From the NCBI RefSeq assembly GCF_902488755.1, contig NZ_CABTXF010000007.1, positions 1 through 42,739 on the forward strand: a stretch of 42,739 nucleotides of DNA, given 5' to 3'. A program made the position numbers and the translations under genes. The notes beneath the pieces were generated by a model. It did not search any database. It was not told the DNA's origin and saw only the letters and a list, made by a program, of their open reading frames with translations. Origin of the DNA: an uncultured Murdochiella sp. GTDB taxonomy: Bacteria > Bacillota > Clostridia > Tissierellales > Peptoniphilaceae. This document shows positions 7,778 through 16,271 of the stretch, piece by piece; position 1 is the stretch's first letter, and each line of letters begins with the position of its first letter.

Positions 7778-9028
7778 ATGATCGAACAAGATCGTTTTGA
7801 ACAAACCGGAGAAGGAAATCGAAATGCGGAACGGGAAGAAGCGACTACGCGCCGTATCGTGCGCGAAGAAATTGCTCGCAATTATCGTCCGAAAGGAAGC
7901 GTTGCTAGAGCGTTTGCGCTGGTGCTTTGCAGTGCGCTGCTTGGCGCTGGCGGCGGTGCGGCGCTGGTATCTTCCGGAAATGTATCCCTGCCCAAACAGG
8001 AAGAGCCGAAGGCGAGTACCACAACGACGAGCAACGTCAACATCTCCTTAAAAGAAGGAAGTACAACGGTGGAAAATGCCATCGCGGCGAAGACTATTCC
8101 GTCCATTGTCGGCATAACCACCGTTTCCAAGAGCTTCAGCGAAAATCCGTTCCTTTATGGGACACCGAAATATAGTGAATCGGTGGGATCGGGCGTTATT
8201 GTCTCTCCCGACGGCTATATTTTAACCAACGCTCACGTCGTGAACGGGGGGAATGCTAAAACGGTGAAAGTTCGCTTGTCGAATGGCGAAGAGGCAGAAG
8301 CCAATGTCCTTTGGGCAGACCCCACGCTGGATTTAGCGGTCATCAAAGTGGAAAAGAAGAACCTGCCCGCCATTACTTTTGGGGATGCCGACAAGGTGCA
8401 GGTAGGCGATAAAGCTGTCGCTATCGGCAATCCGCTCGGTTTGGATTTGCAGTCTACGTTAACATCCGGCTATATCTCCGGTCTGAATCGTTCGATCACC
8501 CTCCAGGACGGGAACATCATGGACGGACTGATTCAGACCGATGCGGCAATCAATGGTGGTAACTCCGGCGGCGCTCTTTTGAATGCGAAAGGGGAGCTGA
8601 TTGGCATTAACACGGCTAAGCCTGCCTCGGCGGACGGCATCGGTTTTGCCATTCCAGTTTCGACGGTCAAACCCATCGTAGAGAAGATTCTTTCCGACGG
8701 CACATACACTCCGCTTTATATGGGCATCAACGGCACGAATACCAAATTAGTCGCGGCAAGTGGCGTGGAAGGACTGCCGACAGAAAGTGGCGTCGTTGTG
8801 CGCGACGTGGTAGCCGGTTCGCCTGCCGCTGCCATGGGCATTCAAGCGTATGACATTATTGTCGCCATCAATAACGAGCCGGTAGAGTCCATGAACACCT
8901 TAAAAACCCTTCTTCTCAAGTATAAAGAAGGCGACACGGTGGATGTGACGTACTACCATGGGAAAGAAAAGAAAACGGAAAAAATGACCTTTACGAACTT
9001 CACACCGCCGTCCCTTCGCGCGGAATAA
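7778..9028 (+). CDS. htrA: HtrA/DegP-type membrane-anchored serine protease with PDZ domain
   Basis: Surface quality-control protease. Residues 1-42 are a charged cytoplasmic stretch and 43-66 are one transmembrane anchor. A Ser/Thr-rich linker runs to about residue 95, followed by a trypsin-like S1C protease domain with triad His153 (TNAHVV), Asp185 (LDLAVIK) and Ser263 (GGNSGGAL). Residues about 310-410 are a single PDZ domain with the carboxylate-binding segment near LYMGI and a GSPAAAMGI block. Length (416 aa) is normal for the Gram-positive HtrA form. AAGGAGG precedes the ATG. The upstream 190-bp gap holds no recognised gene; a hairpin-like GGAAAGGC/GCCTTCC pair lies just before the RBS. 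A shared bidirectional terminator separates it from yihY. Confidence 0.95.
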   Translation: MIEQDRFEQTGEGNRNAEREEATTRRIVREEIARNYRPKGSVARAFALVLCSALLGAGGGAALVSSGNVSLPKQEEPKASTTTTSNVNISLKEGSTTVENAIAAKTIPSIVGITTVSKSFSENPFLYGTPKYSESVGSGVIVSPDGYILTNAHVVNGGNAKTVKVRLSNGEEAEANVLWADPTLDLAVIKVEKKNLPAITFGDADKVQVGDKAVAIGNPLGLDLQSTLTSGYISGLNRSITLQDGNIMDGLIQTDAAINGGNSGGALLNAKGELIGINTAKPASADGIGFAIPVSTVKPIVEKILSDGTYTPLYMGINGTNTKLVAASGVEGLPTESGVVVRDVVAGSPAAAMGIQAYDIIVAINNEPVESMNTLKTLLLKYKEGDTVDVTYYHGKEKKTEKMTFTNFTPPSLRAE

Positions 9029-9053
9029 CGTGAGATAGGGAAAGGAAAGAATA

Positions 9054-9093
9054 AGAAAAGCCGCCCACGCTAACGAGAGAGGGCGGCTTCTTT
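9054..9093. terminator. Bidirectional terminator between htrA and the YihY gene
   Basis: AAGCCGCCC (9058-9066) pairs perfectly with GGGCGGCTT (9081-9089), with A-rich sequence on the left and T-rich on the right. It can therefore act for both convergent genes. The right arm lies within the last codons of the - strand gene. Confidence 0.75.
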
Positions 9094-10020
9094 CATGGGT
9101 ACTTTGCGAATTTCGGCAATGACCTCTGCGCCGATGATGAGAATAAGGCAAGTATATTTCAGCCAGAAGAACATACCGAGAAAACCGGCAAGAGAGCCGA
9201 AGTAAAGCGATAGACGAGAAACGTGGTCGAGTACGTAACCGTAAATAACCGTCAGCAAAAAGATGCCAATACCGGCAATAATTCCGCCGAAGGCGGCTTC
9301 TCGCCAGCTTATATGCCCGTGACTGACCAATGGTACTGTGCGATAGAAAAGCACCAGAGTGAACAGAAAAAAGAAGAGGGGCAAATAGCGTCCGAGGAAG
9401 GAATTAAGAAGGCGAACAAGCGCTTCTAACTCCCGAACGCCGAAATCGTGTATGGCGCGCTCCGCTACCAAAATCAGACTGCGGGAAAAGACGACCAGAA
9501 CCAACAGAAGGACGATGGCGGTTAAAAACAGCACGGTATAGATAATAGCAAAGGTACGGCGCACAATGCTTTTTCCCCGCAGACGAAATCCTAAAGAGGT
9601 GTTCACGTCCAAGATGAGCTTATTAAAGCCGTTCGAGCCGAGCCAAACGGCACTGACCAAACCGAATCCGACGGTGCCGGCATTGACGTTTTGGGAAAGA
9701 ACGTTGAGGACATCCGAAAGAATATCCGCTACCACCTGCGGCAAAAGGCGCACAATCGCATAGAGTGAAGCGGTCGGTTGGGCAAAAAACAACGATCCGA
9801 CGACGATGAATAGCAGCAGCAAGGGAATACTTGCCATCAACAGGTCATAGGAAAGCGAAGACGCGCGATAAAGAAGATCCTGATTATGCAAGTTCAGAAG
9901 GAGTCCGATGAAGACACGTTTGATTTTGGTACGCTTTCGCCCGCGTTTTTTTAAGGGGAGAGACTCTTTTTGAGTGCACACCGATGGGGATGGCGTATGT
10001 TCTGACGTGTTTTTATCCAC
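9070..10020 (-). CDS. YihY/BrkB family inner-membrane protein
   Basis: A 316-aa polytopic membrane protein of the YihY/virulence factor BrkB family. After a basic 40-residue N-terminus come six hydrophobic segments at about 60-80, 112-132, 155-180, 208-228, 240-262 and 275-305. The family blocks YRASSLSYDLLMASIPLL (near 51-68) and FGGIIAGIGIF are visible. The function of the family is not settled; the old RNase BN assignment is considered wrong. It starts with GTG at 10018-10020, supported by AGGAGG (10026-10031, read on the - strand) 5 nt upstream. It is transcribed alone, converging on htrA. Confidence 0.9.
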   Translation of the reverse strand: MDKNTSEHTPSPSVCTQKESLPLKKRGRKRTKIKRVFIGLLLNLHNQDLLYRASSLSYDLLMASIPLLLLFIVVGSLFFAQPTASLYAIVRLLPQVVADILSDVLNVLSQNVNAGTVGFGLVSAVWLGSNGFNKLILDVNTSLGFRLRGKSIVRRTFAIIYTVLFLTAIVLLLVLVVFSRSLILVAERAIHDFGVRELEALVRLLNSFLGRYLPLFFFLFTLVLFYRTVPLVSHGHISWREAAFGGIIAGIGIFLLTVIYGYVLDHVSRLSLYFGSLAGFLGMFFWLKYTCLILIIGAEVIAEIRKVPMKEAALSR

Positions 10021-10072
10021 ATTGTCCTCCTTTCTTTAGAAGAATCCGTCTTTTCAAATCATCTGGTAAGAC

Positions 10073-10099
10073 CGGTGCGCAGTACGATAAAGCGCACCG
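10073..10099. repeat. Perfect 8-bp inverted repeat upstream of the YihY gene
   Basis: CGGTGCGC (10073-10080) and GCGCACCG (10092-10099) are exact inverted copies separated by 11 nt. There is no T-run, so it does not look like a terminator. Its place about 55 bp upstream of the - strand start suggests an operator or 5' leader hairpin, unproven. Confidence 0.45.
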
Positions 10100-10149
10100 A
10101 ATGGCAAACGGCAACGAGCGTGCCTTTTCCACTGGCGATAGAAAACGCA

Positions 10150-10185
10150 AAAGAGAAAAATCGGGTCGGCGGTTTGCCGACCCGA
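10150..10185 (-). terminator. Intrinsic terminator of pckA
   Basis: Perfect 10-bp stem TCGGGTCGGC (10161-10170) and GCCGACCCGA (10176-10185), 5-nt loop, followed on the - strand by a T5-C-T-C-T4 tract. It lies just downstream of the pckA stop codon. Confidence 0.9.
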
Positions 10186-10192
10186 ACATTTC

Positions 10193-11821
10193 TTACTTTT
10201 CTAAGTCTAAAAGCATAGCAATGGCTTCATCCGGAAGGCGATTTAATCCTTTTTGTTCTCGGAGGAATGTCGTGCGGTTTTCCAGGCTGTGATGCACTTT
10301 GGCGCGGTAGTCTTCATCATCCGGAACATCAAAGCCTTCGATGTCGGCATATTCCAAGCCCTTCATCGCTTTTAGCGGTTTCCAGGCAGTTGTGCCGTCT
10401 ACGAGGCTCTCGATAGCGGCGATGGTGGCTTCTTTCGGCACTTTTTTATCGAGGAAGAATCCGGTGTTCAGAATGTAGCAGTCCACACCCTGCTCAAAAA
10501 GCGCTAAGAATTTGCGGAAGTCATCGTTCAGCGGATAGGTGCGGAACGGGTTGGCGTAGGGTTCAATGACGAGCTTGTTCGGGTCAACACCCTTTGCCAA
10601 ACGTTCAGCGTTGCTGCGCTTTGTAGACAGGGTTGCTCCCATGAGTGCCGCAACCTGCGGATCATGTACGCGAACCAGCGGTGGAAGAACCGGATCCTTC
10701 ATAATCCAAGCGACCGCCGTCATCGGCTGATGCAGCACGTCTACGCGGTTCGGCGACCATAGGCGGGATTTCACCGCGCGGCCATTGCCGTTACGAATAT
10801 CTTCGGAAACAATAATCTTTTTTCCGTCTTCGTCCAGCGTGACGCCACAGTTTTGCACAGTCAGCAGATATTTATTATCCGGAGACGAGGCAGGGTAATC
10901 CGCGGTTTTATCGAAGTAGGACGGTTCCAGAGCGACCGAGCTGAAGTCTTTTGTCGAGATGATGAACGCATCATCATGCAATACGCGAATATCGTATTTT
11001 CCTTCGTGTTTCGCATGGGTCAACGTGGATTTTCCCGAACCGGAAAGACCAAATACCGCCAGCGTGTATGGTGATGCACTGTCCGGATTGAATGTTTTGC
11101 ATCCGCCGTGGCAGCAGGCGTAGTCATGACGGTTGGCAATGGACCATGCCAAAGTCAGCGTGCCCTTTTTATGTTCACCGAAGTATTTCATGCCCAGTAA
11201 GGCAGCACAATTGTGTGCGGAATCAAAATAGGTCAATCCCAGCGGATGTTCCTCATGCGCCCATTGCGGATCAGAGAAGACGTAAATATCGCCTTCGCCG
11301 TCGATGGCTTTAGATTTCGCATACAACGCTTCATATTCCGGCGTGCAGGGCTGGAAGTTTAACATCCAATCATACAGAATGTTTTCCTCGCCTTCGGGGA
11401 TGAGCAAGTGTGCGCGAACCATAAAATCTTCATCCAGACCGACAAATACTTGTGCGTGATACATGGTGTTCCAACGCGTATCGTACACGGCGCTCATCAC
11501 CTTGCGGTTCAAGTCGGCACTGTCAACCCCTTCATCGCCGACAATGCGGCGAGCAGCGGCAGTTCTGCCGGTCACCGAGCCGTCGTTAAACAGCAACACT
11601 TTTGCATCGGCAGGAAGACCTAATTTTTCCGGCTGCTCAATGGGAAGATCCGTAACGACCGTACCGATGGAATTTTTAGCCATCTCGTAGGCCTCTGCAA
11701 GCGTCTTCACCTCGATAACGTTGTTGCCGTAAAACGGGGTTTCCACGATCGTGCGCAGAGCGCTCATCGCAGAAAGGGACGGACCCATCTCTTCACGAGA
11801 AAATCTGGTTTTTGTGGACAT
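10193..11821 (-). CDS. pckA: Phosphoenolpyruvate carboxykinase (ATP)
   Basis: Interconverts oxaloacetate and phosphoenolpyruvate with ATP/ADP; in fermenting anaerobes it often runs toward oxaloacetate. The 542-aa length fits the ATP-dependent family. The kinase-1a P-loop is GLSGSGKSTLTH (near residue 254), followed by the metal-binding HDDAF block, and the C-terminal adenine-binding YANPFRTYPL segment is present. A Cys-rich CCHGGCKTF stretch lies near 235. The gene stands alone on the - strand with its own promoter and a strong terminator. Confidence 0.96.
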   Translation of the reverse strand: MSTKTRFSREEMGPSLSAMSALRTIVETPFYGNNVIEVKTLAEAYEMAKNSIGTVVTDLPIEQPEKLGLPADAKVLLFNDGSVTGRTAAARRIVGDEGVDSADLNRKVMSAVYDTRWNTMYHAQVFVGLDEDFMVRAHLLIPEGEENILYDWMLNFQPCTPEYEALYAKSKAIDGEGDIYVFSDPQWAHEEHPLGLTYFDSAHNCAALLGMKYFGEHKKGTLTLAWSIANRHDYACCHGGCKTFNPDSASPYTLAVFGLSGSGKSTLTHAKHEGKYDIRVLHDDAFIISTKDFSSVALEPSYFDKTADYPASSPDNKYLLTVQNCGVTLDEDGKKIIVSEDIRNGNGRAVKSRLWSPNRVDVLHQPMTAVAWIMKDPVLPPLVRVHDPQVAALMGATLSTKRSNAERLAKGVDPNKLVIEPYANPFRTYPLNDDFRKFLALFEQGVDCYILNTGFFLDKKVPKEATIAAIESLVDGTTAWKPLKAMKGLEYADIEGFDVPDDEDYRAKVHHSLENRTTFLREQKGLNRLPDEAIAMLLDLEK

Positions 11822-11889
11822 AACATGCTCTTTCTATTGCACAAGGCAAAATTTATTTTGTTCGGCGAATGCCGTTACCTCTGCTCATC

Positions 11890-11919
11890 ACTATAGCGCA
11901 AGCATTACGTTTTCCGCAA
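11890..11919 (-). promoter_or_regulatory. Candidate pckA promoter
   Basis: On the - strand TTGCGG (plus 11914-11919) is followed after 18 bp by TATAGT (plus 11890-11895). The leader is about 65 nt to the pckA start. Confidence 0.5.
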
Positions 11920-11945
11920 CCAATGCGCCTTCTCTTTTATCCTTA

Positions 11946-12509
11946 TTACTTAATCAATGCCTGCAGAGCCTTAAAATGGGGGGTTTTCGCATCTTCCAGA
12001 AGATCAAACAGCAAGGACTCCGTAGATGTGACCACTGCGCCCATTTGAGCGAAAAGCGCCAAAGCGATTTCTTTATTCTGCGTATCACGGGAGCTGACGG
12101 CATCGGCAGGAACAAATACCTGATACCCCTCGGCAAGAAGCGTGCGTACGGTTTGGAATACGCAGATATGCGCTTCAATTCCCGTTACCACGACTTGTTT
12201 TCTTCCTGCAAAGGGCGCTTTCTTCATCGCTTCGTGAATAGTTGGCGTAATGGCGTTAAATACGGTTTTTTCGGCGTATTGGGTATCCACTTGTTCACGG
12301 GCAGATTGCAGCGCCGAAACGGTCGCACCTAAACCTTTAGGGTATTGTTCCGTAACGATCATAGGCAGGGTGAAAGCCTTTGCGGCTTCCAACAGCACCT
12401 TGGCATTTTTGACTATACGCTCTGCATCTGCCATACTGGGCAGCATCCGCTCCTGAAGATCAATAAAAAGAACGAACGTTTCGCTTGGGTTTAATTTATA
12501 GGGGTTCAT
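11946..12509 (-). CDS. Isochorismatase-fold cysteine hydrolase
   Basis: A 187-aa cytoplasmic hydrolase of the isochorismatase-like superfamily. The expected triad is visible: Asp17 (FIDLQERM), Lys81 (EKTVFNA) and Cys116 (GIEAHICVFQT). The closest-looking group is the YcaC/nicotinamidase-related hydrolases, whose substrates vary; I cannot name the substrate. It lies upstream of and codirectional with pckA but has its own promoter, and it diverges from the thioesterase gene. The ATG is preceded by AAGGAG on the - strand. Confidence 0.85.
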   Translation of the reverse strand: MNPYKLNPSETFVLFIDLQERMLPSMADAERIVKNAKVLLEAAKAFTLPMIVTEQYPKGLGATVSALQSAREQVDTQYAEKTVFNAITPTIHEAMKKAPFAGRKQVVVTGIEAHICVFQTVRTLLAEGYQVFVPADAVSSRDTQNKEIALALFAQMGAVVTSTESLLFDLLEDAKTPHFKALQALIK

Positions 12510-12532
12510 GTGTACTCCTTTCCGGTCTTTCG

Positions 12533-12562
12533 ATTATAGCAGTTGCCGCAGGAGAGGAACAA
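12533..12562 (-). promoter_or_regulatory. Promoter for the isochorismatase-fold hydrolase
   Basis: On the - strand a perfect TATAAT (plus 12533-12538) is preceded by TGC (extended -10), with TTGTTC (plus 12557-12562) 18 bp upstream. The start codon is about 24 bp away. Confidence 0.65.
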
Positions 12563-12604
12563 TACATCACGGTTTGCGCAAGCGAGGAAAGAGGAAACAG
12601 AAAG

Positions 12605-12973
12605 ATGGAAAACAATACGTCCGAATTTGGGCAATATATCGGAATGCAGCTCGTTAAACAAAAAGAAGGCAAGGCAGAGGTATCGCTTACGGTGGAGAAA
12701 CACCATCTTAATTCACAGGCCATTGCACATGGTGGCGTGTTGTTGTCCATGATGGATTTGGCAATGGGCGCGGCAGCATCTTCCTATGGTTCTGCGGTCG
12801 TTACGATGGATTTGCAGTATCGTTTCTTCCATCCTGCGCGGTTGGGCGAAACAATTTATGCGCGCGGAGAAGTGTTGAAAAACGGAAAAACTATTGTTGT
12901 CACCAAGGGCGCAATCTATATAGGTGAGCAATGCATTGGGGAAGCCTCCGGTCAATTTTTCAAGCGCGAATAA
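12605..12973 (+). CDS. PaaI-type hotdog-fold thioesterase
   Basis: A 122-aa single hotdog domain, likely hydrolysing acyl- or aryl-CoA thioesters. The family signature is HGGVLLSMMDLAMG at residues 42-55 with Asp51 as the probable catalytic acid; the final strands (GEVLKNGKTIVV and GEASGQFF) match the family. The frame is open to 12485, but the ATG at 12605 is chosen because GAGGAAA (12591-12597) is correctly spaced and the upstream part covers the divergent promoter of the neighbouring gene. The substrate is unknown. Confidence 0.85.
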   Translation: MENNTSEFGQYIGMQLVKQKEGKAEVSLTVEKHHLNSQAIAHGGVLLSMMDLAMGAAASSYGSAVVTMDLQYRFFHPARLGETIYARGEVLKNGKTIVVTKGAIYIGEQCIGEASGQFFKRE

Positions 12974-13103
12974 AGCCGCCGTGTCGGAGAGACGCGAAAC
13001 AATACGAAGGGGTGCGAAGCGTCTAAAGACGGGATAAAACCTTCGGAAAACAAAAAAGAAACCGAAATAGATATACAAAGGACAGAAAAAGACAAGAAAA
13101 GAG

Positions 13104-13132
13104 TTGACAGTTTGTAACCGCTTTGTTACATT
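13104..13132 (+). promoter_or_regulatory. Promoter of the first wall-enzyme unit with WalR-like box in the spacer
   Basis: Perfect TTGACA (13104-13109), 17-bp spacer, TACATT (13127-13132). Inside lies TGTAAC-N5-TGTTAC (13113-13118 and 13124-13129), an exact match to the published WalR consensus TGTWAH-N5-TGTWAH. The same bases also read as an inverted repeat TGTAAC-N6-GTTACA. A further GTTACA is at 13146-13151. The promoter is nearly copied at 16188. The transcript leader is about 125 nt. Confidence 0.75.
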
Positions 13133-13261
13133 TAGACCGTCAATCGTTACAAAATGATGAAAACTATCTTTTGGTGTCCATTTTGTTGTTCCGAAAAGAC
13201 TTCCTAACAAATTAAGGAAACTTTGCGCGAACCAAAGGGACAAAGAAAGGCGGCTTAAAGA

Positions 13262-14881
13262 ATGGGCAATAAGAGAACAAGCTGGTTATGGCTTTCCTTA
13301 AGTGTGCTGCTTGCGTTCGTCCTTTATACACAGCCTGCATGGGCGGTAGAGGAACAATCGGCAGAAGCGCAAGCCGTAGAGGCGCAATCCGTAGAGAAAT
13401 CGGCGGAAGAAATTCAATCGGAAGAAGCATCGTCCGCAGAAGAATCCTCTGTCGAAGACCAATCGGAAGAACAACCGGAAGAGCAACCGGCACAGAAAAG
13501 ACAACCGCTGCGTGCGCCACGCCGCACACCGGTGAAAAGCGGAGTGCAGGAAATTGACGGAAAACTGTATCTTTATGATGCGCAAGGCGTGATGCGCCGT
13601 GACAATGCTTGGGTGGAATTTCAAGGCAAGTATTATTTTCCGAACGCAGAAGGTGTTTTGTATCGCAATCGTGTCATTACCTTTGGTTCAAAGGTGGCGT
13701 ATTACATGGATCATGACGGTTCGATGGGCACGGGTTTTCGGGAAGTCGGCGATGCGCTCATGTATTTTAACGACAATGGCGTTCGCAACAACAGCAATGC
13801 GTGGGTAGAGACCGAACGCGGATGGGTTTTCCCGAATGCGAATGGTCTTGTATACCGCGACCGTGTCATTACCTTTGGTTCAAAGGTGGCGTACTATATG
13901 GATCATGATGGCACCAGGGGCACCGGTTTTCGGGAAGTCGGCGATGCGCTCATGTATTTTAACGACAATGGCGTTCGCAACAACAGCAATGCGTGGGTAA
14001 AGACCGATCGCGGATGGGTGTTTCCAAATGCGAATGGTCTTGTATATCGCGATCAGGTAATCACCTTTGGTTCGCAAGTGGCATATTACATGGATCACGA
14101 CGGTACAAAGGGAAGCGGATTCCGCGAAGTTTCCGGCATGTTAATGTATTTCAAAGAAAACGGATTGCGCGACAACAGCAATGCCTGGGTAAAGACCGAA
14201 CGAGGCTGGATCTTCCCCAATGCAAAAGGACAGGTTTATCGAAACCAATTCATTACCTTCGGCAAGAGCGTGGCATATTATATGGGAAATGATGGTGTTG
14301 CGGTATCCGGTATGGTGAACGTGAATGGCACGGTGTACCGCATGACCGGCAAGAATGGCGCGCGCCTGGTGCAGGAAGGCGAATATTCTGCGGAAGGCAA
14401 AGTATTTTATGCGGACAGCTACGGCGAACCGGTGCGCAATCGCCTGATTACCATAAATGGTAAACAGTATTATCATGGCGCAGATGGTGCGCGTTACTAT
14501 AAAAATTTTACACTCGGACAAGATAAATATACGGTCGATCCGGCGACAGGAGCGATTCAGAAGAAAGAGACCAATACGGTGAAATCCGTCGGCGACGGTG
14601 CGCCAAAGCTCTATCTGCTGCGTGATTTGCAGTTCCAGGGCGTTATCCGCTGGAATGGTTATCTCTTCACGTATTATTCGCAAAGCGTTCTGCCCGGGCC
14701 GGGACTTCGCATACCGGGTCGTCATGTCAATAAAGACGGTTATGTTGCGGACGGCGATGGCTTTATTGTCCTGGCGAATGATGCACCGAAGGGAACCATC
14801 ATTCCGACGCCGTTTGGCTATTTTGGAAAAGTTTATGACCGTGGAACCACCGGCAATCATTTTGATGTGTACACCAAGTAG
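13262..14881 (+). CDS. Secreted wall-binding repeat protein with C-terminal double-psi-barrel (3D/RlpA-like) domain
   Basis: Exported 539-aa protein. The signal peptide is residues 1-29 (cleavage after AWA). Residues 30-85 are a Glu/Ser/Gln-rich linker with repeated SVE/SEE units. Residues about 93-410 are tandem repeats of about 64 residues, each with three aromatic submodules (LMYF..NG, WVFPNANG, ITFGSKVAYYM..DG) resembling choline/glucan-binding-type cell-wall repeats. Residues about 455-539 contain the block IPGRHVNKDGY followed by three spaced Asp positions ending in NHFDVYT, which looks like a double-psi beta-barrel/3D-type domain of the kind found in lytic transglycosylase-like or Rpf/Sps proteins. 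Activity is unproven. First gene of a two-gene unit with the M23 gene, 44 bp downstream. The RBS (AAAGG near 13247) is modest. Confidence 0.85.
   Translation: MGNKRTSWLWLSLSVLLAFVLYTQPAWAVEEQSAEAQAVEAQSVEKSAEEIQSEEASSAEESSVEDQSEEQPEEQPAQKRQPLRAPRRTPVKSGVQEIDGKLYLYDAQGVMRRDNAWVEFQGKYYFPNAEGVLYRNRVITFGSKVAYYMDHDGSMGTGFREVGDALMYFNDNGVRNNSNAWVETERGWVFPNANGLVYRDRVITFGSKVAYYMDHDGTRGTGFREVGDALMYFNDNGVRNNSNAWVKTDRGWVFPNANGLVYRDQVITFGSQVAYYMDHDGTKGSGFREVSGMLMYFKENGLRDNSNAWVKTERGWIFPNAKGQVYRNQFITFGKSVAYYMGNDGVAVSGMVNVNGTVYRMTGKNGARLVQEGEYSAEGKVFYADSYGEPVRNRLITINGKQYYHGADGARYYKNFTLGQDKYTVDPATGAIQKKETNTVKSVGDGAPKLYLLRDLQFQGVIRWNGYLFTYYSQSVLPGPGLRIPGRHVNKDGYVADGDGFIVLANDAPKGTIIPTPFGYFGKVYDRGTTGNHFDVYTK
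13541..14490 (+). repeat. Tandem 192-bp coding repeats (wall-binding array, first protein)
   Basis: About four to five units with 192-bp period. The units at about 13735-13926 and 13927-14118 are nearly identical in DNA; for example GCGATGCGCT recurs at 13749 and 13941. Later units diverge. Such identity points to recent duplication or gene conversion. Confidence 0.8.
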
Positions 14882-14925
14882 CCGGCAAAGTAGAGTACGT
14901 AACGAATAAGAGCAAAGGAAGAAGA

Positions 14926-16116
14926 ATGAAGCAAGACGGAATACACCGTCGCCGCCTGTTGGCGGCGGCATACATACTGATTGGACTGCTGTTGTGCGCC
15001 CTTCCGGGGAAAGCCCATGCAGTCGAGGTAGGACCTCAAAAAATAGAGCAGACCATTCCGGTTGCCACGCGTATCGAGCGAGAAGGAGACGATATTATTC
15101 TCTACGATAATTCGGGTCGCCGTATGCACAACAATTCTTGGGTGCGTTATCAGGAAAAGTTCTATTTCGCCAATTTTGAGGGGAAAGCCTATCGACATGT
15201 GATTCTGCATTTTGACGATCAGACTTCGTACTATGTTAACGAAAACGGCGAGCGTCAAAATGGTTTAGTCCGGATGAACGGCGCATTGCGCTATTTTTAT
15301 GAATCCGGAGAAAAGAAGGATCAGATGGCCATCGACAGCGGCTGGGTTTCCAGCAGCAAAGGCTGGCTCTTTGTGAATGAACAGCGGGAAGTCTATCACG
15401 ATCAGTTCATTTCTTTCGGCACAAAAGTGCGGTATTACCTGGGCACCGACGGGACGATTCAGAAGGGAATCGTGCCGGCGCAGGGAACGGTGTATCGCAT
15501 GACGGGAGAAAACGGCGCGCTTCTTCAAAAAAGCGGATCGTATACGTATAAAGGGAAGTGGTATTTCGCCAATTCGCAGGGAGAACCGTATCGCAGTCAA
15601 GTCATTTCGTTTGGCGATACGAAGTACCTGATGGGTGAGGACGGCAGCCGCCAGGACGGTCACGTAACCGTCGGCGGCGCAGAATACATCGCCGATGTGA
15701 AGGCGGGTACGGTGGAAAAAGTACGAAACTACGATTTTCTTTGGCCTGTAAAGGGAGAAACCGAAATTTCTTCTCCGTTCGGTTGGCGCTGGGGATGTAT
15801 GCACAAAGGAATTGACATTCCGGGCGATTGGGGAACGCCGATTCAGGCGGCACATGATGCGGTTGTTGTCGAAACCGGCTACAATGACGCGCTCGGCAAT
15901 TATGTAAAGATGCGTGGGGATGACGGCTATTTCACCAATTACTTTCATCTCAGTGAAATTCTCGTCGCCGAAGGACAGCACGTTGCCGAAGGAGAACGTA
16001 TTGCTTTAATGGGATCGACGGGCGATTCCACCGGTCCGCACTTACATTTTGAAGTGCGCACGGGCGGCAGCATGGAAGAAGCGCACGACCCGTTGACCTA
16101 TACCTTTAGTTATTGA
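14926..16116 (+). CDS. Secreted M23 metallopeptidase with wall-binding repeats
   Basis: A 396-aa exported zinc endopeptidase of the LytM/lysostaphin type, expected to cut peptidoglycan stem or cross-bridge peptides. The signal peptide is about residues 1-33 (ending AHA). Residues about 50-260 carry three divergent copies of the roughly 64-residue aromatic wall-binding repeat. The M23 domain (about 275-390) has the zinc ligands His293 and Asp297 (HKGID) and His374 (in HLHFE, with His372 catalytic), so the active site is complete. It is cotranscribed with the upstream 3D-like protein and followed by a terminator at 16143. Confidence 0.92.
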   Translation: MKQDGIHRRRLLAAAYILIGLLLCALPGKAHAVEVGPQKIEQTIPVATRIEREGDDIILYDNSGRRMHNNSWVRYQEKFYFANFEGKAYRHVILHFDDQTSYYVNENGERQNGLVRMNGALRYFYESGEKKDQMAIDSGWVSSSKGWLFVNEQREVYHDQFISFGTKVRYYLGTDGTIQKGIVPAQGTVYRMTGENGALLQKSGSYTYKGKWYFANSQGEPYRSQVISFGDTKYLMGEDGSRQDGHVTVGGAEYIADVKAGTVEKVRNYDFLWPVKGETEISSPFGWRWGCMHKGIDIPGDWGTPIQAAHDAVVVETGYNDALGNYVKMRGDDGYFTNYFHLSEILVAEGQHVAEGERIALMGSTGDSTGPHLHFEVRTGGSMEEAHDPLTYTFSY

Positions 16117-16142
16117 TTTTCCTCTGCAGTAAGGAGAAAGCG

Positions 16143-16171
16143 AAAAGCGACGCGACTTGCGCCGCTTTTTT
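16143..16171 (+). terminator. Intrinsic terminator after the M23 gene
   Basis: AAAAGCGACGC (16143-16153) pairs with GCGCCGCTTTT (16159-16169) with one A/C mismatch and a 5-nt loop, followed by a T-run to 16171. It closes the first wall-enzyme unit 17 bp before the next promoter. Confidence 0.8.
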
Positions 16172-16187
16172 ATCACTTGACATAGCG

Positions 16188-16216
16188 TTGACAGATGCAA
16201 ACCGGCTTGTTACATT
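16188..16216 (+). promoter_or_regulatory. Promoter of the second wall-enzyme unit
   Basis: Perfect TTGACA (16188-16193), 17-bp spacer, TACATT (16211-16216). It is the same architecture as at 13104, sharing AACCG and CTTGT- or TTTGT-TACATT bases. Only the right half of the WalR-like box (TGTTAC, 16208-16213) is kept. Both leaders also share the 11-mer GTTCCGAAAAG (13188-13198; 16254-16264). Confidence 0.85.
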
Positions 16217-16271
16217 GATACGAGATAGAGAAAATCGGCATAGAGGAACGAGAGTTCCGAAAAGCAAGTGT

